64,000 nucleotides of DNA, taken from Erigeron canadensis (lineage: Eukaryota > Streptophyta > Magnoliopsida > Asterales > Asteraceae). Each line of letters opens with the position of its first letter. Position 1 is the first letter of the stretch. The DNA lies in assembly GCF_010389155.1 (NCBI RefSeq), contig NC_057768.1:4524501-4588500 (forward strand). Direction: 5' to 3'. A program made the position numbers and the translations under genes. Positions 35,060-46,220 of the stretch are shown one piece after another. Below the pieces are notes generated by a model that saw only the letters and a program-made list of their open reading frames with translations, did not search any database and was not told the origin of the DNA.

Positions 35060-35255
35060 TTACATCCACACGTAAGGCCCAACACAACCCAAACAACTTG
35101 AGCCGAATTGTCCAATTGGCTATTACCACAATCTTTATTTGGTTTGGTTTGTGTTATGTGGTATTTTAAGAATTTTCAAAACTCCAATAACCAAATCCCG
35201 AACAACTGAATATCCATTTTTTTATTTTTAACAATAGTTCGGTTGCCCTTAGCTG

Positions 35256-36163
35256 CAATGTTTTAAAAACCGGTATTTTAATCATACCGGTGTAGAAAAA
35301 ATTTCAGGTATTACCGGTATTATCAGAATTACCGGAAATACCGGCCGGTACGACTATTTTAGTTTATTTTAGCAGTGTTTTAAATACCGGTACGTACCAG
35401 CCGGTATTACCCGGAATACCGGATACCAGATGGTACCCCGGTACAACTATCCTGGTATTCTGTCCGATATTTTTAGTATTCAATACCGGCCGGTATTTCT
35501 GGTATTTCCGGTATTACCGGAATGGTAATACCGGTATTTTTTGAAATTTTTTTAAAATTATTTTTTGATACTTTCATGTTATGTTTTGTTATTTGTAAAC
35601 TTTAAAACTTATATTTTGCTATGAAATACTTATTTGGTATTATTTTTGAGTGGATTATACTTATATTTTGACTATTTTCGTTAAATTGTAACAAGTTTTG
35701 TAGAATTTGTATAAAAATAAAAATACAAAAATTAAATTACCGTGCCGGTATGTACCGGCCGGTATACCGGTACCGGGTACCCGATCGGTACGACCAAAAT
35801 ACCGGTATTTAAATCATTGTATTTTATTATTATTATTCTATAAAATGTGTTATAATTTAACAAAAATAGTCAAAAACAATTATAATTCACTTAAAAATAA
35901 TACCACATAGTATTTCATAACAAAATATAAGGTTTAAAGTTCACAAATAACAAAAACTAACATTAAAGTATCATAAAAAAAAAATTCAAAAAAAAATAAA
36001 ATATCTGAATACCGGAATGGTAATACCGGAAAATACCGGGAATACCAGAAATAACAGCCGGTATGAAATAGTGAAAATACCGAAAAAATGCCAGGATTAA
36101 AATACCGGAGTACCCTCAAATACCGGTAATACCGGCCGGTATATACCAGTATTTAAAACATTA
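35256..36163. mobile_element. Foldback hAT-type element (908 bp) rich in CCGG palindromes
   Basis: Exact 8-bp duplication CTTAGCTG flanks it (35248-35255 and 36164-36171). Ends CAATGTTTTAAAAACC and TATTTAAAACATTA are inverted. The two halves are mutual reverse complements (TTTTGTTATTTGTAAACTTT against AAAGTTCACAAATAACAAAA). Both carry many TACCGGTA / CCGGCCGG units, allowing extensive hairpins. It encodes nothing recognisable. Confidence 0.75.
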
Positions 36164-36171
36164 CTTAGCTG

Positions 36172-36789
36172 TTATAATCTGAAGGGATTAAAAGTAATAA
36201 TCTTATAAAATTTGTACCGAAATTTGTTTCCATACTAAAAAAAGGAAAAAAATAAATAATAGGTACACATTCATAATTGAGATAATGATTGTGTTGATCA
36301 AGACAAATTTACTTGTTTTCACTAATATTTTGTTCCCTCCTAATTTACCCTCCAAGTCCCGCCCCCTTTCCCAAACATATACATGTTTGAATTACGAGTA
36401 TTTATTAACGTAATTCCCCTCGTAATCTCATTTCCCCAATCTAATTGCAATTCTTTCTATATGCACCAGTTAGATTTTAGAAAAAAACACTAGCTAGCTT
36501 TTACCTGTTCTCGAGCATAAAGGTAAGTTTTTATATCTCTCGCATTTTTGTTTTTAGCTATTTATTTAGTTTTGTAGCTTTTACATATTCTCGAGTTGTA
36601 TAAGCCTGTATGAATATTAGAAAAAAAATGGAGTTTGAATGTTTTTAAACATACTGTATTAATTAGTATTACAGGTGCGTTGTCGAGATGCCAGCAAGGA
36701 TTCGGGCTGGGATTGAGGGTGGGCGTCGGGGTCGATCCCCCCTACTCTGTCTCTTATCTGTTTTCCAAACAGAGGTTAAGGGTAATCAA
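36172..36789. other. Possible leader exon/intron signals, unassigned
   Basis: A donor-like AAAG|GTAAGTTT near 36520 and an acceptor-like ATTACAG|GTGCG near 36675 bracket a plausible leader intron, followed by ATG at 36688. The 78-codon frame after it runs antisense through the ABC fragment, so it is unlikely to be a true protein end. No family was recognised. Confidence 0.2.
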
Positions 36790-36905
36790 ATCGTAGGCAA
36801 TATTTTTCTTTATAGTTTATGCAAATGGAGTAGGCACTTGGCTAACCCATGCGAATATGCGACACATGAACTTACTGCTTATAAGTCGTATCACCCGATA
36901 TCTAC

Positions 36906-37135
36906 TTTTTTTTTAAAGGTGTGAATTACCTGCGAAAGGTTGTGAGGTTTAACATACGTTATCTTAACCGGGTCTGTGTTAAAGAGCCTCTTGACAAGCA
37001 AATCCCCATTTAAACCCTCCAGGCAGAAAATACTACCTTTCCAAGGCTCGAACTCGAGACCCTGGAGAGTAAAACTCCTTACTGGCCCACCCTAAGGCAA
37101 CCCAATGGCCAACCCAACCAAGTGAGTTGGTTAGC
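36906..37135 (-). mobile_element. tRNA-derived SINE with long target duplication
   Basis: CACCCGATATCTACT repeats on both sides (about 36891-36905 and 37137-37151). The minus strand carries a B box (GAGTTCGAGCC) within GGGTCTCGAGTTCGAGCC near 37050-37070 and an A-box-like GGTTGCCTTAGGGTGGG upstream. It ends in a poly-A run (T run at 36906-36914 on the plus strand). Structure and target duplication are as expected for LINE-mobilised SINEs. Confidence 0.75.
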
Positions 37136-37158
37136 ACCCGATATCTACTACACCATCT

Positions 37159-37720
37159 GTAGTAAACGTGTGTTAAAAACACGCCCAAGGATCCGAGATA
37201 AGTTTATAGTAATATTAGTTAGATGCGGAATGGAATTAATATATCAAATGTAATCAAGCACCAAATAGAAATAAAGTAATAGAGACACAAGGATTTACGT
37301 GAAAAACCCAAAACGAGAAAAAAACCACGGGTGACAAAAGCCGATAAACAATCCACTATAATTTGCAGTGTTTACAAAGTTTGAAAAGAAATTACATGCA
37401 GAGTTTTTGTATCTCTAATACATGCATGTGTTTTGTGATGTTTTTCTTATATTTACGATGCATGGATATGTATCCATTTATAGAGCAATGAAATGGAGCA
37501 AATGTCAAAGTTTTCTTTCCATAGCCCACACTATAGCCTACTAACTTTGAAAACAAACTTCCTTGTTCTTCTCCTCATGTTCCCTATGTTTCTTTTTGAC
37601 TAAAACAAATAGCTGCATGCACCGTCCAATTCATATTAGAGTTGAGTTGTGAAAATGACATATTTTACTTTTAGCCTATGGAGTTCTGTTACTTTAACAT
37701 TTGGAAGACAAAATACTTCA
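37159..37720 (-). repeat. 3' LTR of the Tnt1-like copia
   Basis: 562 bp. Just inside it on the minus strand is the purine-rich tract AAGGTGGAGAT (37721-37733), the plus-strand primer. Confidence 0.95.
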
Positions 37721-37876
37721 ATCTCCACCTTGACTTCAAAATGCAACAAGTAACAGATCGATATGTAACATGCACCTCATCAAACTTCAAAATTTAGTAA
37801 GAACCTGCAATCACCATATAGAGAAAAAATTGTTTCCGAAAATTAAAGTACTTCCTCCACCATGAGCCAAAATGGC

Positions 37877-39505
37877 TCAATTGCGATTAGAAATACCCAT
37901 CAAGTCCAAACATAGTTTGAACTTGGCTATTGGAAGACTTTTGGTGAATATATCAGCGGGATTATATTCTGTATCAATCTTGTCTATGACACAATCACCT
38001 TTTTCAATGATATCTTGCACAAAATGATAACGAATATCAATATGCTTTGTTCGGTCATGAAACATCTGATCTTTACTCAAAAAGATAGCACTTTTGTTAT
38101 CACAGAAAACTGTGGTAACCTTTATTCTATCATCAAGTTCTCTAAATAATCCTTTCAACCATATATCTTCCTTAACAGCTTCTCTAATCGCCATATATTC
38201 TGCCTCGGTAGAAGGCAGTGCAACTGTAGACTGTAACTGGGCTTTCCAACTAATAGCACAACCATTTAGAGTAAACACATACCCTGTAATTGATCTTCGT
38301 TTATCCAAGTCTTTGCCATAATCTGAATCAACATATCCAAACACCCCAGTGTTAGATTTACCATAGTGTAGACACACGGAAGACGTACCTCGCAAATAAC
38401 GAAAAATCCATTGCACTGCTTTCCAATGTTCTTTTCTCGGGGTCGCCATATACCTACTAACCATGCTAAGAGCATAAGCCAAATCAGGGTGTGTGCAAAT
38501 CATGGCATACATCAAGGATCCAACGGCACTAGAGTATGGTACGTGTGCCATATACGCCATATCAGTCTCAGTAGTAGGACTCAAAGCGGATGATAGCTTG
38601 AAATGAGCTGCAAAAGGTGTGTTGACAGGTTTTGCTTCATGCATATTGAAGCGTCTTAGGACTTTCTCAATATAACTTTTCTGAGAAAGATGCAAGACCC
38701 TAGACTTCCTGTCACGAAAAATTTCCATACCTAAAATCTTCTTGGCAGCTCCTAAGTCCTTCATTTCAAAGTCAGCTTTCAACTGGTCTTTTAATTTCAA
38801 AATCTCCTTCATATCTTTTGCTGCGATCAACATGTCATCCACGTATAAGAGTAAGTAGATCATTGAACCATCGTCACATTTCTTGTAATAAACGCAGCTA
38901 TCACGGGTGCACCTTTTGAATTTGTGACTGGTCATAAATGAATCAAACCTCTTATACCATTGTCTAGGAGACTTCTTGAGGCCATATAGAGATTTATTCA
39001 GTTTACACACGTAGTTCTCCTTGCCAGGAGCTACAAAGCCTTCAGGCTGTTGCATAAAAATCTCTTCCTCAATCTCACCATTTAAGAAAGCTGTAGTAAC
39101 ATCTAGTTGCTCTAACTCATAATCATTAGAAGCAACCAACCCCAACAATACACGAATGGAAGTATGTTTGACAACTGGGGAATAAATGTCAGTATAATCA
39201 ATGCCAAAAGTCTGGCTGTAGCCTTTAGCTACTAACCGAGCTTTGTACCTTGGTTTCTCTGTTGGGTTGACAGGTTCTTTGAGCTTGTATACCCACTTGC
39301 ATTTAACTGGCCTTTTTGCTTTCGGAATAGGTACTAAAACCCAAGTACCATTTCTTTGCAAGGATTCCATCTCATTATGCATAGCAATCATCCAATCACT
39401 TGAGTCTTTAGACTTGATAGCCTCATCATAATTCAAGGGCTTCATATCTGACTCAATATCATCAGCAACAGCAAGCTTTGAAATGAAGGACTTAGGAGCT
39501 GCCAA
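37877..39505 (-). pseudogene. Copia reverse transcriptase and RNase H segment (542 codons)
   Basis: Third open segment of the polyprotein, in the same frame as the other two. The RT domain begins near residue 50 with W-V-L-V-P and K-C-K-W-V-Y-K. L-D-V-T-T-A-F-L-N-G (about 134-143) holds the first catalytic Asp, and Y-V-D-D at 221-224 the other two. RNase H follows, with D-S-D-Y, S-T-E-A-E-Y and D-N-K-S-A and the conserved T-K-H-I-D-I-R-Y-H-F end. It lacks its own start signal and would be made only as part of the polyprotein, which is cut off upstream. This segment itself looks undamaged and ends at the normal stop just before the purine tract. Confidence 0.9.
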
Positions 39506-39616
39506 GAGATAGGGAGAGAAGACAAATTATTGCAAGGGCTTCACAACCACAAATAATTTCTTGTAACAAATTCAAGGGCTTCACATTTCTTGTCTTCTCT
39601 CCCTATCTCTTGCAAT
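39500..39616. repeat. Inverted and direct duplications that break the polyprotein linker
   Basis: AGATAGGGAGAGAAGACAA (39506-39524) recurs inverted as TTGTCTTCTCTCCCTATCTCT (39589-39609). Between them CAAGGGCTTCACA occurs twice. The segment introduces stops between integrase and reverse transcriptase. It looks like a template-switch scar. Confidence 0.8.
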
Positions 39617-40390
39617 GCTTCGAGTAGTACCTTGTGGTTGTGAAGGTGTTGAATCCTCAACAACTACATGCTCATTAGGCGAGGAAGACTCTTGATACAC
39701 AACTTTACTCTGATCAGTTGTAGGTGAAGCAGGAAGCTCCACCTCCACTTCGGATTGCTCTTTTCTTGCTTCAGATGATGCATCTGCACCTTTTGAAGAG
39801 TCTGAAACTGGTTGTATCATTTTAGACTCATCAAAAGTAACATCTCTTGAGATAATAACTTTCTTCAATTCAAAGCTCCACAACTTGTAACCTTTTACCC
39901 CTAGATTGTAACCAAGAAAAACACATTTGATTGCTCTTGATTCTAACTTCCCATTGTCAACACGTGCATATGCTGGACATTCAAAAGGTTTTAAGTTTGT
40001 GTAATCGGCAGGTTTGTCGGACCATAACTCAAACGGAGTTTTCTTATCAATTGCTCGTGAAGGTGATAAGTTGATAAGATAGCATGCAGTCGAAGCAGCC
40101 TCTGCCCAAAAGGACTTTGGCAATTTGGAATTAAAAAGCATACAACGGACCTTTTCCATAATGGTGCGATTCATCCTTTCGGCTACACCATTTTGTTGAG
40201 GTGTATGGACTATCGTGCGGTGTCGAGTGATGCCTTCCTTTCGGCAATAGGCATTAAACTCTTGTGAGCAAAACTCTAGTCCATTATCCATGCGAAGATA
40301 CTTTACCACAAATCCTGATTGCTTTTCAACCTGAACTTTCCAGTTCTTGAAAGTAGAAAAAACGTCTCCTTTATGTTTCAAGAAGAAATA
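39581..40390 (-). pseudogene. Copia integrase core segment (266 codons)
   Basis: Second open segment. The integrase core has D-N-G-L-E-F (Asp32 counted from the first Met at 40381) and, 35 residues on, N-G-V-A-E-R (Glu68), the DD35E pattern. The first catalytic Asp is in the segment upstream (H-S-D-L-W). A C-terminal F-L-G-Y region and an acidic Ser-rich linker follow. It is separated from gag-protease by a single in-frame TGA where copia elements have Trp (K-V-W), a simple nonsense change. The downstream end falls in the scrambled linker with further stops. Confidence 0.9.
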
Positions 40391-41941
40391 TCACACCTTC
40401 CTGGAGAAATCATCAATGATAGTGAGCATATAAATAGCAACACCTTTGGAAGCAACTCTAGCTGGTCCCCATAAATCTGAGTGGACATAGTCCAGTGGTC
40501 CTTTTGTTGTATGAATACCACTTGTAAAACTCACCCGTTTTGTCTTGCCATATACACAATCTTCATAGAACTCTAAATCAACAATTTTTTGTTCTCCAAG
40601 TAATCCTCTTCGACTCAATTCAGACATGCCATGGAAACTCATATGGCCGAGTCGAAGATGCCAAAGACGGGACTGATCTTGATCAGAAAAAGACTTTGAA
40701 CCAACAGCAACAATACTAGAAATTGTTTGCCCTTCAAGAAAATAGAGGTCTGAGGTTTTTCGTTTGGCTCTTAATATCTCAGAACCATCTTTGAATACCT
40801 TGAGAACTCCACCTTTTCCAGCAAACTCGTATCCTTCTTGATCAAAGGAACTAAGAGATAACAAGTTTCTTCTGAGGTCAGGAACATATCTAACATTCCC
40901 AATGGTTCGGATAACGCCGTCAAACATACGGATTCTGACTGAGCCATGTCCAACAACTGGACATGTAGTATTGTTGCCCATTAATACATAACCCTGGTTA
41001 ACTTTTTCAAATTTATAGAACCAACTTTTGTTGTGACACATATGAAAAGTACAACCAGAATCAAGTATCCATTCGCCAATGGAATCCAGTTTATCTGAAT
41101 AAACTGTTAGGAGTTCTCCAATACATTCGGCCTCGGCTACATCGGCCTCACCCGAAGTGCCAACTTGTTTATCATTTGTTGCTAATTTTTCTTTATTCTT
41201 TAGCTTGAAACATTCGTCAATAGTATGTCCTTTCTTGTGACAGTAACTGCAAAACTTTCGCCTGCCTTTAGACTTGGTTCTGGATCTGTTGAAAGATTGA
41301 GGGTTTTTACCCCTATCTGATGTTCTTCCTCTAGCATTTAAACCTTCGGCTTTCACATCACTAGAACCACCACCAGTAATATGCTTCATCTTTTCTTTTG
41401 AATCCAAAGCTGTATAAACTTCATCTAAGACAAGTGTGTCACGGGTGTAGATGATAGTATCACGAAAATGGCTGTAGGATTCCGGCAACGATGAAAGCAA
41501 AAATAAAGCCAAGTCTTTATCTTCGTACTGAACATCCATATTCTCTAAGTTATTGACTAACTCTTTGAATGTGGAAATATGTTCAGCTAAAGAACCCCCT
41601 TCAATCATTTTAAGATTGAACAACAGTTGCTTTAAATGCAACTTGTTGGGTAAGCTCTTAGTCATCAACAATTGCTCCAATTTTAGCCATAATGAAGCCG
41701 CTGAAGTTTCTTTCAAAACATCTTGCAAAACATCGTTTGACAAGTGCAAACGAATTTGGGATAGAGCTTTTAGATCTTTCATCTCTTTTTCTTCTTCGGT
41801 CCATGATGTAGGCATTCTTGCGGTACCCAAAAGTGCCTTGTGTAAATCCATCTGAATTAGAATATCTCTCATCTTTACTTGCCATAAAGGAAACTTGGTG
41901 TTTTAATCTAACAATGGAATATCGAATTTCATTGTAGACAT
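40391..41941 (-). pseudogene. Copia gag, protease and start of integrase
   Basis: The probable original start is the ATG at 41941 (M-S-T-M-K-F-D-I-P-L-L-D), which meets an in-frame TAA at 41905-41903. The frame reopens and stays open to 40391 (493 codons from the Met at 41872). It shows a UBN2-type gag (about residues 1-165), a CCHC zinc knuckle from Cys208 to Cys221 (C-x2-C-x4-H-x4-C), the protease active site W-I-L-D-S-G (Asp271), the pre-integrase H-L-R-L-G-H (His405 and His410) with Cys439, and the first integrase Asp (466). The nonsense codon near the start would block translation of this copy. Confidence 0.9.
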
Positions 41942-41987
41942 GATTTGCCACTTGATAAAATAATTCCAGTAAACTAATATCAAAACC

Positions 41988-42005
41988 TGGATGCTCTGAT
42001 GCCAA
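41988..42005 (-). other. Primer binding site (initiator tRNA-Met type)
   Basis: Immediately inside the 5' LTR the minus strand reads TTGGCATCAGAGCATCC. It matches the TGGTATCAGAGC consensus complementary to initiator tRNA-Met with one change. Confidence 0.8.
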
Positions 42006-42006
42006 T

Positions 42007-42570
42007 TGTAGTAAACGTGTGTTAAAAACACGCCCAAGGATCCGAGATAAGTTTATAGTAATATTAGTTAGATGCGGAATGGAATTAATATATCAAATGT
42101 AATCAAGCACCAAATATAAATAAAGTAATAGAGACACAAGGATTTACGTGGAAAACCCAAAACGGGAAAAAAAAACCACGGGTGGCAGAAGCCGAGAAAC
42201 AATCCACTATAATTTGCAATGTTTACAAAGTTTGAAAAGAAATTACATGCAGAGTTTTTGTATCTCTAATACATGCATGTGTTTTGTGATGTTTTTCTTA
42301 TATTTACGATGCATGGATATGTATCCATTTATAGAGCAATGAAATGGAGCAAATGTCAAAGTATTCTTTCCATAGCCCACACTATAGCCTGCTAACTTTG
42401 AAAACAAACTTCCTTGTTCTTCTCCTCATGTTCCCTATGTTTCTTTTGACTAAAACAAATAGCTGCATGCACCGTCCAATTCATATTAGAGTTGAGTTGT
42501 GAAAATGACATATTTTACTTTTAGCCTATGGAGTTCTATTACTTTAACATTTGGAAGACAAAATACTTCA
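42007..42570 (-). repeat. 5' LTR of the Tnt1-like copia
   Basis: 564 bp. It differs from the 3' LTR by scattered substitutions and A- or T-run length changes only. Confidence 0.95.
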
Positions 42571-42660
42571 CCATCAATTCCCACAGACCCCTTACACGTG
42601 CCATAAAACCGCTGGATCAACCTAATAGTTGACTTTCCAGAACCACTTGTTTCGCATTGA

Positions 42661-43190
42661 TCTTCAAACTTGGAGGTTAAAGTGCCATGCCATCTTTGTT
42701 GGTCTACTCAGATACAAGAAGTCCACCCTTTCAGCTCTGTATTTGCCCCTTTATTGTTACTGGGCTTGTTGCTTCTTGTTTTATTAATCCTCATTTTGCT
42801 TTTTTGTTTAACGTATATGCATGAGGATGAAAAACAATATAAGAAATGTTTCTTAGAATCGTGCACACACATTTTAGTTGGAAACATGTATTACTCTATC
42901 GACACTTGATCAAAGAAAAACAATAACTTTTGTACTTAATATGCAAAGTCTCTGGTCTTCATAGTCATGCAAAGTCAATGTATTTGAACTCCAAATCACC
43001 TTTGACCAGGGATATGATTGTGCCTTTTTGATCTTCAGAATTTATGGTTGGGAAATCTTTTCACTAATGACAGGTGCTGAAGTTTTTGTGTAATCTAAAG
43101 TTTTTATTTCAGCTATATAAGCAAGCTTGTAGTAATATTTGTTCTTATATATTTTGATATAATGCATCTATTTTTGTTGACTAGGATTTC
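42661..43190. other. Spacer, possible further ABC remnant
   Basis: No supported gene. The first tens of bases may be further ABC transporter remnant upstream of Walker A on the minus strand, but I cannot align it with confidence. Confidence 0.3.
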
Positions 43191-43722
43191 GCTATGAATA
43201 TGGATAAGAGCTGGACTAAAATCACTAATAAGGTTGATCGAAGGTTCATCTATGGAGCAATGGCTTTTGCAGAAATGGGTAAAAGATACGTTGATAGTGT
43301 AGGCAAGATGCATTGTCCATGTAAGAAGTGTGTGAATGCAAGAAGACATGAACCTTCAGTTGTTTCTAGTCATATAATTCATAATGGTTTTGATCCAACA
43401 TACGACATATGGCTATATCACGGTGAACATCTGCCTGGTTATGAATCAGATAGAACAGACAGTGAGAGTGAACAAACTGAAAGGGAATCAGAGGACGGTG
43501 AAAGAGAGTTACTTGATGATGCCTTTCCAACTGGCGGCGAAAACAAAGCAGACAACTCTAAAAAACTTTAGGGAAGGCGCAAACTACACAATAATCCAAA
43601 TGTGGAAAAGTTATTTGTCGATAGGGAGAGGTCTCTAAACCCACGCTATGATGAGTTTAAAATTTTGTTCAGTAGTTTTGGGAAGAAAAAGCAGAATTTG
43701 AATAGATCAAGTTCAGTGGTTT
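43191..43722 (+). pseudogene. CACTA transposase-associated domain fragment, frameshifted
   Basis: A 125-codon frame (43194-43571) begins M-N-M-D-K-S-W and contains C-P-C-K-K-C-V-N, then a spaced I-I-H-N-G-F, Y-D-I-W-L-Y-H-G-E. This is the transposase-associated N-terminal domain found in plant CACTA/EnSpm (TNP2-type) proteins. An acidic Ser/Glu tail with L-L-D-D-A-F follows, as in the family. After its stop the similarity resumes in another frame (P-N-V-E-K-L-F, then L-N-P-R-Y-D-E-F), so a frameshift lies near 43570. The core transposase is missing and no CACTA termini were seen nearby. It is a broken fragment rather than a domesticated gene, although the first frame alone is clean. Confidence 0.75.
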
Positions 43723-46220
43723 AAATTTTGATTGCGAGACCTTTTATTGTAACGGCAGAGATTGCGAGGCCTATTTTTATTTTCATTTTTTTGTATTTGA
43801 ATTTGGACATATGGTAATGCTATGTTATATTTTCATTTACTTAGCATAATCTTTTGTTGCTGATCTGTTACTCAAAAGGTGTTTTATAGACATACAAATT
43901 GCTATCTTGGAATGATAATTATCTTTGTTTTGGAATTTTGTTTCTTTATTGATATGGTTTGTTCGTTGTCAAATGCTTCCATGTTTTGGTGAATGCTTTG
44001 TAAAAAGTATCTCCAACGTCACTAAACTGAGTCATTTAAAGACAAGGACACACTCTACACCATATATGCTCCCATTTTTATCATGCAACAACCTTATTTT
44101 TGTTTAAAAGTTCCATGTTTTGCAGTCTGATTGAGAGGCTTGGTGAGGACCGACGACAGTTTCATTTTTCGCTTTACTTTGCCTTAAGATAAGTTTGCAA
44201 ACTCTCTGTATATAAAATTTGATGGCAAATGTCAAGAGATGAACGACGAAATCAGGGGCTGCATAGAGGAGTTTCACAGCTTTGTTCTTTGTTTCTTACT
44301 CCAACTTAAATTGTCCCACCTACTGTAAATCTTATATTGAAAAGATTAAAATCCTTCCAATTTAGTTTCTCACTTATTTTCCAAGTTGTATGATAACTTC
44401 TAATCTTGTCTGACAAAACAGTTGACTGGTTATCTGTTGGGTGATGGTGTACTTTTGGGTGAGTGGGAAACACCTGCAGTGTAAGGTGGATTTCTTGAAT
44501 CTAATTAAGTCCTTGTTTATGTTTATGGTTATTAACATGCATTCCATTGTGTTTAGGATGATTTTGTGGAGTTGATGTACTCTCTTGTAGCTGTGTTCAC
44601 TAAAAGTTATTTTGACTCTTATTGTAATAAGGTAGTGGGTCAACTCGGTTTATGCTTTGTCTTTAATGGGTAACATAATACTACTATGACATTTAAGCGC
44701 TAATCTGCCACAGTAAATAAAATTAGAAAAAATGGACATAAAAGTGTTTTGGGTCAACCTCACCCGACCCTAAATGCTCTAATTTGACAATAAATGTTGT
44801 ATATATTCGCAATATTCTACTGTCTTTGCGAATCGTTTGTTTGAAGAGGGACTTAAATCTTGACCGATAACTATGCTGTTTACATCAACATTAATATATC
44901 GATCAAAGGATGCCAGGCACATATGGTCTCTACCAGCTGATGCTTGAGGTAAAACCTGATGTTACTTGTATAAGCCAGGTTACAGTTCCGATGTACAATC
45001 GAATTGCACACCTTGTATACCAACCTACTGTTTGTACAGAATTAAATCATTCATGTGTACTTGTAGCTCTCGCCAGCTCTGTAGCCGAAGACTCAGATCA
45101 ATAGTGTGTTTTAGAGTTGAGGTAGTTATTTCCATGAGATCATGTCCCTTGGGAGTCAAATTAGTAGCTTATGGTTCATTTAGAGTGTCAATGGACTCTC
45201 CAAGCAGGAATTTTGGAGCCAAGCAAGTTGTCCGATGAAATCTTGCTCTCACATGTATGATGTTGCTGCCATTTTGTTGCCGTTCAAAGTTGGATGTCAA
45301 TCTTTCTGCAGAAGGGTCACTATCACAGGTCAAGGATCTGATAATACATTAAAGAAGCATGAATGTTGTCAGATTTTATGGCCATGCCCATGGTGGTCCA
45401 AATAGATAAGTTGTCGATCTGTTGCTGAACTTTGTGGCTATTGAATGTATGCATCCATGGAAGAATATTCAATTATGCATATTTTCTAACAGAAAAGACA
45501 GTTAATGTCCTGCAATCAGAATACTCTGAAGTTATTGAGTCATTACATTGTATGTTTCAGCATCAAGCAGAGTAGCAGACTTTATAAGTTAACAAGATGG
45601 CAGAATGTTTTTTTTAGAAAGTACCCAACCTTGGTGGAATGAGGTACTTGTGCCTGCTATATGTGCATACGGTTGAATTTGGGCATTCGCGGAGTCTTTG
45701 GAGAAAGTTGAAGTCCCACATAATGGTGCTTAGTTTTTGAAGATCAGATTTAGGGGGTATAAAGTGGGAAGGAAAGGTGCTTTTCAATGGGTATGAAGTT
45801 ATGACTTCAATCAACTACTCTGAGGCATGAATAGGATATTGGACACTTTCAGAAGCAATCAGAAGAGTCTATGGCCAGATTAACAGTATCCATTCGTATT
45901 CAGCTGTAGATAAAGAGGCTGCAACCTGGAGGGAAGGGTCTACAACAGGTCCAAAAGGATGGTATTACTAACTCCCATTGAAAAGCTAAATATTGGTGTT
46001 ATAAAGATAAAAAAAACTTTTAGTTACTTTCTGGATAAATAACATGATGCTGAAACAAATAGTATAAATCCCACTGGTATCTCTATTGTGTTAACAATAC
46101 TTGCATTCGTGCGTTACTATATGAAGTACCCAACACATTTATTTCATACGAGAATTACATACAACAATCTTTTAAGGAAGGTATATAATAATGGAGTAAC
46201 CCATTTTGCAATATCTCTAG
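43723..46220. other. Non-coding or decayed gene sequence
   Basis: Short frames (for example 44910-45104, with M-P-G-T-Y-G-L-Y-Q-L-M-L-E before a GT donor) may be exon remnants of the same unknown gene as 46221-46635. No family was identified and no continuous coding path can be built. Confidence 0.3.

Larger units (their letters stand above)
37159..42570 (-). mobile_element. Ty1/copia retrotransposon, Tnt1-like, 5.4 kb
   Basis: Direct LTRs of 562 and 564 bp (37159-37720 and 42007-42570) are TG...CA bounded and flanked by the 5-bp duplication CCATC (37154-37158 and 42571-42575). About a dozen differences were seen between LTRs by eye, so it is young relative to its neighbours. Domain order on the minus strand is gag, protease, integrase, reverse transcriptase, RNase H, which is copia order. 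The polyprotein is a single frame interrupted by stops, so this copy is defective. Confidence 0.95.
36790..42660 (-). pseudogene. ABCB-type ABC transporter fragment, split by SINE and copia
   Basis: Minus-strand coding remnants flank the mobile elements. Next to the copia (42640-42571) reads S-G-S-G-K-S-T-I-R-L-I-Q-R-F-Y and then G-S-V-G-I-D-G, the Walker A region of an ABCB nucleotide-binding domain. Across the copia (37158-37136) it continues V-D-I-G. Beyond the SINE (36890 down) it goes on with Y-D-L and a degraded Q-loop side region. Stops occur soon after V-D-I-G and after Y-D-L, and the sequence before Walker A is shortened. Removing one copy of each target duplication restores a continuous match, so both elements landed in an existing fragment. 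It is non-functional. The family call rests on the Walker A block. Confidence 0.65.

Noticed and set aside
36688..36924. 78-codon plus-strand frame after a splice-like acceptor as a real gene
   Set aside because: Most of it runs antisense through the ABC transporter remnant and into the SINE; no family similarity.
37037..37075. Possible tRNA gene near 37050
   Set aside because: Only A- and B-box-like promoter parts are present; no cloverleaf. A SINE with poly-A and long target duplication fits better.
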